From assembly GCA_023410475.1 (NCBI GenBank), contig JAEYPS010000025.1, forward strand, positions 62,001-126,000: a stretch of DNA of 64,000 bases. Direction: 5' to 3'. This document shows positions 59,521 through 64,000 of the stretch, piece after piece (the stretch's first letter is position 1; each line of letters begins with the position of its first letter). The notes beneath the pieces are model-generated. The model was not told the DNA's origin. It worked only from the letters and a program-made list of their open reading frames with translations, and ran no database searches. The position numbers were made by a program, and so were the translations under genes. This DNA comes from Bacillota bacterium. Lineage in GTDB: Bacteria; Bacillota; Clostridia; Christensenellales; SZUA-584.

Positions 59521-61074
59521 CTATTCATTTACCGCGCTGGCCTTTGTTTCAAACGCGTACGGTGTGTTTTTTACGACCGACTGCAGCTCCGCGTCGCTTT
59601 CAAGTATCTCCAGGAACGCTTTGACTACATCCGTGCTGAACTGCGTCCCCGCTCCTCCGATAAGCTGTCTTTTTGTCTCTTCGAGCGACAGGTGCCTTCT
59701 GTAATGACGGTCGCTCATCATCGCGTCGAACGCGTCTGCGACCGCTATAATGCATGCGGTAAGGCTTATCTCTTCTCCCTTGAGCCCGTCCGGATATCCC
59801 GAGCCGTCATAGTGCTCATGGTGATGCCGCACTATAGGAACGATCTCCTGGAACATCGATACGGCTGAGAGTATCATCGCTCCCTTTATGGGATGCTGTT
59901 TGACCTCTTCATATTCCAGAGTGTTGAGGCTTTCGCTTTTGAGCAGTATATCGTCCGCTGTGCCTATCTTGCCGATATCGTGGAATATGCCCGCTATCCG
60001 CAGGTGCTCCAGTGTCTCGGAGGGAAGACTGAATCTCTCTCCGATCTTCATAGCGTAATACGCTACCCTGTCGGAGTGGCCGCGGGTATATTCATCCTTG
60101 GCGTCAACGGCCAGACGCAAAACCTCTATGGTGTCCATATACCTTACTTTAAGCTGGGCGTATGTGCTGTTCAGTTCCTCATTCTTTGTGTTGACGAGCG
60201 AATGCAAAAACGCGTTATTTATGGAAGACGCGGCCTGACGCGCGTATATCTGCAAAAGCTTTATGCCCTCGTCGGCGTTCATGCTGCTCACGTAAATAGC
60301 GCCTATAGGGGCGTTGTACTCGTCGCCGAGCGGAACTATGACTCCTCCGGGAACGTTGACGACTTTCATGTTCGTGCGCGCCCGCCCGATAGCCTCCATA
60401 AGCTCGTGATCAAGCAGCTCCGGAAACTCCTCGATGTTGACGTTATATTTTCCTATACCCTTGTATATGCTTTTCCTCTCATATTCGCCTTTTGACTGCT
60501 CTATACTCGGAATATCGTCTACAAGTATAAACGCGTCGGCGCTGTTGACCATCGGGAGAAGCTGTTTGAGTATCTCTTCCAGTATGCTTCCGATGGGCTG
60601 AAGCTGATAGATCTTGGGTACCGAGCCCAATATGCTCTGCAGACCATCGCGGAATTTTTTAATCGTGCGCATCTGCGAGATAGACTTTATTCCCGACTCT
60701 ATCAATAACTGAAGCTGGTCGAGCCTGTCGCTCTTTTCGCAGTAAGCCTGAATATCGAGAGATTTTATAGTGCTTATCGGAGGCGCGAGATCCTTATGCC
60801 CCGTAAGCAACAGTATATAAAGCTCGGAATTCGTCTGGCGTATCTGCTCGACTACCGCCTCTCCGTGTATGGGCTCCATAAAATAATCGAGCACAAGCAG
60901 GTCATAATGCTCCCTGCTTATCTCTTCAAGGCCGTCGAGAGGATTTGAAAACCCCTTGCACCAGTACCCGTTTCTCGTCAGAAGCGCCTGTATGCTGTCG
61001 AGTATGCCCTCTTCGTCGTCGATCACCATTATTTTATATTCGTCCGATACCTCGATCTGGCGGTTTTTACGCAT
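59521..61074 (-). CDS. Response regulator with HD-GYP c-di-GMP phosphodiesterase
   Basis: 517 residues from ATG 61074, nine bases after GGAGG and overlapping the kinase stop by eight bases. Receiver domain: IDDEEG (D19-D20) and phospho-acceptor D63 in LLVLDYF. A GAF-like middle (about 180-300). The HD-GYP domain has GHSDRVAYYA, GIFHDIGKIG, HPIKGA and HHEHYDGSGYPDGLKGEEIS, with all metal and GYP residues intact. It should hydrolyse c-di-GMP under control of the upstream kinase. The window also holds a c-di-GMP riboswitch, so the second messenger is active here. Confidence 0.94.
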   Translation of the reverse strand: MRKNRQIEVSDEYKIMVIDDEEGILDSIQALLTRNGYWCKGFSNPLDGLEEISREHYDLLVLDYFMEPIHGEAVVEQIRQTNSELYILLLTGHKDLAPPISTIKSLDIQAYCEKSDRLDQLQLLIESGIKSISQMRTIKKFRDGLQSILGSVPKIYQLQPIGSILEEILKQLLPMVNSADAFILVDDIPSIEQSKGEYERKSIYKGIGKYNVNIEEFPELLDHELMEAIGRARTNMKVVNVPGGVIVPLGDEYNAPIGAIYVSSMNADEGIKLLQIYARQAASSINNAFLHSLVNTKNEELNSTYAQLKVRYMDTIEVLRLAVDAKDEYTRGHSDRVAYYAMKIGERFSLPSETLEHLRIAGIFHDIGKIGTADDILLKSESLNTLEYEEVKQHPIKGAMILSAVSMFQEIVPIVRHHHEHYDGSGYPDGLKGEEISLTACIIAVADAFDAMMSDRHYRRHLSLEETKRQLIGGAGTQFSTDVVKAFLEILESDAELQSVVKNTPYAFETKASAVNE

Positions 61075-62905
61075 ACTGACTGACCTCCGTTGTCTCTTCA
61101 TGAATTGGAAGCTGGATATAGAATTTTGTGCCTTTACCGGCGTTTGACTCAAACCACATATTTCCCCTGAACATGCCCTTTATCGTACTGTATGACATAT
61201 AAAGCCCAAGACCCGTTCCGTGCTTTCCTTTAGTTGTTATCATCTCTTTAAACAGCTTGTCCTTTACCTTATCGTCTACGCCCGAAGCAAAATCGCAAAT
61301 AACGAGATACAGGTTGTTATCCTCTTTTGTGATCTTGAGGATTATTTCCCCGCCCTTGCTGCCATACGCCTGTATTGCGTTTACGATTATATTGTCAAGT
61401 ATCTGCACCATACTGTTCAGATCCCCGTCTACCCTAAGATTCGAGCGTACGAGTATGTTCTGCTTGAATCTGCACTTGTTCTTAACAAGCTCATGCTGCA
61501 TCAGTATCTTGACACGTTTAAGCAGTTCGTCTATCGTAAACCACGTTTTGCCGGGGTTATTGAACTTTGAAGCCTGATCCTTTACGGTGGATATTATGTC
61601 AGACATATACCCTATGTGAAGCTTCATCTTCCCCAGCCACTGCTGCATCTCCGCTGCTATTTCTTTGTGGTCGTCGTTTGTTACCTCGGGGTCTTCTATC
61701 GACGCAGCGTATTCTTTGGCTAGCCATTGAAGCTGGTCTATGCCTCCGGCCACCGACATTATAGGCGTCTTCAGGTTGTGCGCGATGCCTCCTATGAGCT
61801 GCCCGAGCGACGCGAGCCTCTCGCGCTCGAGCAATATGGCCTGGTTCTCCTGTATCTGCTGCATATCGAGCACATGCTGCGTTATATTTTTAAACAACAG
61901 TATGATGCCTACTACATTTCCCCTCTGAGATATAGGAGTAAACTCCACAGTATAGTATCTCTTCTTCCCGTCCGCTTCGCTTTCGATATCCTTTACAAGC
62001 GTTGTGTTGGAGTTGACCGCCTCCATTATCGTCTCTTTAAACAGCTCGGCATCAAGATAGGCGTTTTCCGGCCCCTCAAGTATTGTATAAAAATTTTCGC
62101 CTTTGCGCAAGGCGGAAAAGTAACGAAAACTATCTATAAACGTTTTGTTGTAATCGATAATGTTAAGCGACGGATCCACAACGATAAAGCTGTCGGATAT
62201 GCGGTTTATAACAGTCTGCAGTGCTATAGGCGTGACTTTGAGAAGGTTGAACCTGAACATTCCCAGCAGATAAAGCGCAAGCGTCGCTGTAAAAGCGACA
62301 GGCGTCGAGTATACGTTGAAACCGTGCACCTCGAGCGTGTAACATACGTTTGCAACAGTGGGGATTATGCTGCCCACTATTATGAGCACGCCCTGCATAG
62401 ACCAGATGCCCGAATTCTTTATCGCGAAGTAGCTAAGGTAAACAAACCCTATAAGCAGGCAGATATACGAATAAAAGGCGTGCACATAGAAATAGATTCC
62501 TGGCGTGTTGTATGTGACCCCCCATCCGTATTCGACATAAAACAAACGATGTAATTCGTTTGTAGACAACAGCAATATAGAAATAACAGGTATTATAAAC
62601 CACAGCAAATGCTTCTTGGAAATGCCTTTGTCAGGCCGCGCAAAAGCCTGGCCTAATAAAATCAGGCTTACGGGAGCAAACGCAGCGCCGATATAAGTTA
62701 TGTTCTCCCAAATAACATACTGAGCCTTGTCCTCAATAAAAACGCCTTGCAGCATAACAGCAACAGTCCAGATAAATATCTGGATTATTACCATAAGAAA
62801 TACATAATGCATGGCACTTTTGTTTTTCCGGGTAATTATATAAACAGACATTAAAATAAGAATAAGGCTTGTTGCGCATGTAAGATAAAAAACAGGTTCT
62901 ATCAT
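61067..62905 (-). CDS. 7TM-PAS sensor histidine kinase
   Basis: 612 residues from ATG 62905, eight bases after GGGAG and two bases past the upstream stop. Seven N-terminal membrane helices (about 1-215) of the histidine-kinase 7TM type (VIWENITYIGAAFAPVSLILL), a PAS domain (about 220-335; VINRISDSFIVVDPSLNIIDYN), HisKA-type ASLGQLIGGIAHNLKTPI with phospho-His, then HATPase motifs ILDNIIVNAIQAYGSKGG, CDFASGVDD and KHGTGLGLYMSYSTIKGM. It probably phosphorylates the HD-GYP regulator encoded downstream. The ligand is unknown; the upstream gene suggests a link to a secreted metabolite. Confidence 0.94.
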   Translation of the reverse strand: MIEPVFYLTCATSLILILMSVYIITRKNKSAMHYVFLMVIIQIFIWTVAVMLQGVFIEDKAQYVIWENITYIGAAFAPVSLILLGQAFARPDKGISKKHLLWFIIPVISILLLSTNELHRLFYVEYGWGVTYNTPGIYFYVHAFYSYICLLIGFVYLSYFAIKNSGIWSMQGVLIIVGSIIPTVANVCYTLEVHGFNVYSTPVAFTATLALYLLGMFRFNLLKVTPIALQTVINRISDSFIVVDPSLNIIDYNKTFIDSFRYFSALRKGENFYTILEGPENAYLDAELFKETIMEAVNSNTTLVKDIESEADGKKRYYTVEFTPISQRGNVVGIILLFKNITQHVLDMQQIQENQAILLERERLASLGQLIGGIAHNLKTPIMSVAGGIDQLQWLAKEYAASIEDPEVTNDDHKEIAAEMQQWLGKMKLHIGYMSDIISTVKDQASKFNNPGKTWFTIDELLKRVKILMQHELVKNKCRFKQNILVRSNLRVDGDLNSMVQILDNIIVNAIQAYGSKGGEIILKITKEDNNLYLVICDFASGVDDKVKDKLFKEMITTKGKHGTGLGLYMSYSTIKGMFRGNMWFESNAGKGTKFYIQLPIHEETTEVSQYA

Positions 62906-62907
62906 CC

Positions 62908-64000
62908 TTATATCTCCCTGGACTGTCTGCGGTTTATCGAGTCGACAAACCTGCCCATATATTCGGCGTCTATCTTCGGCCATCTGAATCTAAGGCGGCA
63001 AAGCAGCTCGCCGGTCGCACCTGCCGATACAGATACGCTATCTGTTTTTCTCATATTCAGGTCTTCAATGAGCCCCGTAAGATGCGAGAGATCCCCTCTC
63101 CTGCTGAGAATGGTCATCCTCTGAATAAACTCTTTATCGGATACGATTTCCATCATGTATCCGTTTTGCTCAAGCAGCGATACTACATCTCCCAGAGTCA
63201 TCGCGTTATCGTTGAAAACATGATATACCGGCATCGCGGAATCGGCCGCGGCCAGCTTCAAAACAGCGTCGGCGCAGGCGTCTACAGGCGTCATCTCCAC
63301 ACTTGCCCCAAGCATGCCGATTGGCACACAGCGAACCTGGCACAGCGACCTTATGCGGTTGGCAAAAGCGTTCTTTTCAGGATTGATCTGAAAGCGCCCG
63401 TCCGTGGTACCCGTCAAAAGCCCAACTCTGAATATCCGGGCGTTAAGGCCATGCCTTAACACGTCGACAACGGCCTCTTCAGCCTGAAATTTGCTTTTTA
63501 CATATACGTTTTCAGAGTAGTTCTGGCCGATGTACAGGTCATTTTCACTGAGCTCCATTCGGGTATCTTCTCCCGAATAATATGTACCCGCTATGCTGCA
63601 CGTTGAAACATGCAAAAGCGCGGCGCCCGCCGCCTTCGCGACCCCTATAGCATGCTTTGTGCCCAGTACATTGGCTTTGTAAAACGCTTCGGGCTGTCCC
63701 ACATGGTCTGTATTGGCCGCGCTGTGGATAACGGTGTCTATCGCGAAGCGCTCAGCGTATGAAACCCCGATGCCAAACCCGGGCTCCGTTATATTGCCTC
63801 TTATCACTGATACGCGTTTCATTATACCCGGGCAGGCGTCCATACCGAAATAAAATGCCAGCACTTCACGCAGATACCTTTCGCAGGATTTCGTATCTTT
63901 GCCCCTGACGACGCAGTGGATATCAGCGCCGCCTGCCGCTAGGCGTTCAAGCATGTGAGCCCCGAGATAGCCCGTTGCCCCCGTAAGCAATATATTGCTT
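62908..64000 (-). CDS. Thioester-reductase domain protein, cut by the right edge
   Basis: The frame is open through the right edge; about 363 residues are visible. SNILLTGATGYLGAHML is the NADPH-binding start of the NAD_binding_4/thioester reductase family, followed by IDTVIHSAANTDHVG, NVLGTKHAIGVAKAAG, STCSIAGTYY and the catalytic Tyr/Lys pair in YVKSKFQAEEAV. Such domains end nonribosomal peptide synthetases or carboxylate reductases and release the chain as an aldehyde or alcohol. No start codon is seen, so it is probably the C-terminal part of a longer NRPS-like protein. It leads an operon with the kinase and HD-GYP regulator. Confidence 0.88.
   Translation of the reverse strand, partial: SNILLTGATGYLGAHMLERLAAGGADIHCVVRGKDTKSCERYLREVLAFYFGMDACPGIMKRVSVIRGNITEPGFGIGVSYAERFAIDTVIHSAANTDHVGQPEAFYKANVLGTKHAIGVAKAAGAALLHVSTCSIAGTYYSGEDTRMELSENDLYIGQNYSENVYVKSKFQAEEAVVDVLRHGLNARIFRVGLLTGTTDGRFQINPEKNAFANRIRSLCQVRCVPIGMLGASVEMTPVDACADAVLKLAAADSAMPVYHVFNDNAMTLGDVVSLLEQNGYMMEIVSDKEFIQRMTILSRRGDLSHLTGLIEDLNMRKTDSVSVSAGATGELLCRLRFRWPKIDAEYMGRFVDSINRRQSREI

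Overview
The window looks like the chromosome of a strictly anaerobic, Gram-positive member of the Clostridia (Bacillota). The evidence is a three-subunit NAD-linked [FeFe] hydrogenase, strong Shine-Dalgarno sites with mixed ATG/GTG/TTG starts, sigma-A promoters with 17-18 base spacers, Clostridia-type intrinsic terminators, lipoprotein signals, a c-di-GMP-I riboswitch, a propionate-type CoA-transferase and an AmmeMemoRadiSam locus. Species cannot be named from the sequence alone.

Layout, left half. 1-632 holds the start of a lipoprotein gene running off the left edge and two CAT-anticodon tRNAs (elongator Met and initiator fMet). 748-6693 holds a C39-like protein, a PaaI thioesterase, a four-SH3/NlpC-P60 protein, a sugar-binding-type protein and a beta-CASP RNase-like metalloenzyme; a c-di-GMP-I riboswitch with promoter and terminator lies upstream of the last. 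7114-8609 is an ArsR-regulated metal permease, and 8723-11719 a MacAB-like efflux operon. 11856-19682 is an arginine operon (argC-argB-argD-carB-argF-GNAT) behind a promoter overlapped by an ARG-box-like palindrome. 19803-28204 holds a CoA-transferase, a DEAD-box helicase, an OFA-family transporter, thyA-folA, an ATC-hydrolase-like gene and an NSS transporter, plus a decayed copy of that transporter's 3' end.

28329-43263 is a composite mobile island. Its left part is an integrative mobilizable element: large serine recombinase and XRE regulator, a sigma-like gene, parM/parR-like genes, a pMV158-like oriT and a MobV relaxase. Its right part is a cassette with a membrane-bound MFS-LuxR regulator, a large lipoprotein and several zinc-ribbon proteins, some broken, followed by an ATPase remnant and tnpV. 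A tyrosine-recombinase remnant and two diverged direct repeats (about 34437 and 42657) suggest successive insertions. tRNA-Glu lies just beyond.

43644-64000 returns to core genes: a DUF4173-type membrane protein with a 46-residue partner, hydCBA, a response regulator, an SDR, an HD hydrolase, an alpha-oxoamine synthase resembling serine palmitoyltransferase, AmmeMemoRadiSam genes, an ECF sigma/anti-sigma-like pair, and an operon of a thioester-reductase domain (cut by the right edge), a 7TM histidine kinase and an HD-GYP response regulator.

The most unusual structure is a pair of about 170-bp MITE-like elements (52192-52359 and, inverted, 57684-57854). Each sits inside a rho-independent terminator hairpin, is flanked by a 16- or 18-bp direct repeat of that hairpin, and has the same orientation relative to the T-tract. 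They look like products of an orientation-specific, terminator-targeting mobile element. Other points of interest are two genes with a strong Shine-Dalgarno followed by ATT, a hydrogenase subunit fused to a GltD-like flavoprotein, and c-di-GMP signalling parts at both ends of the window.
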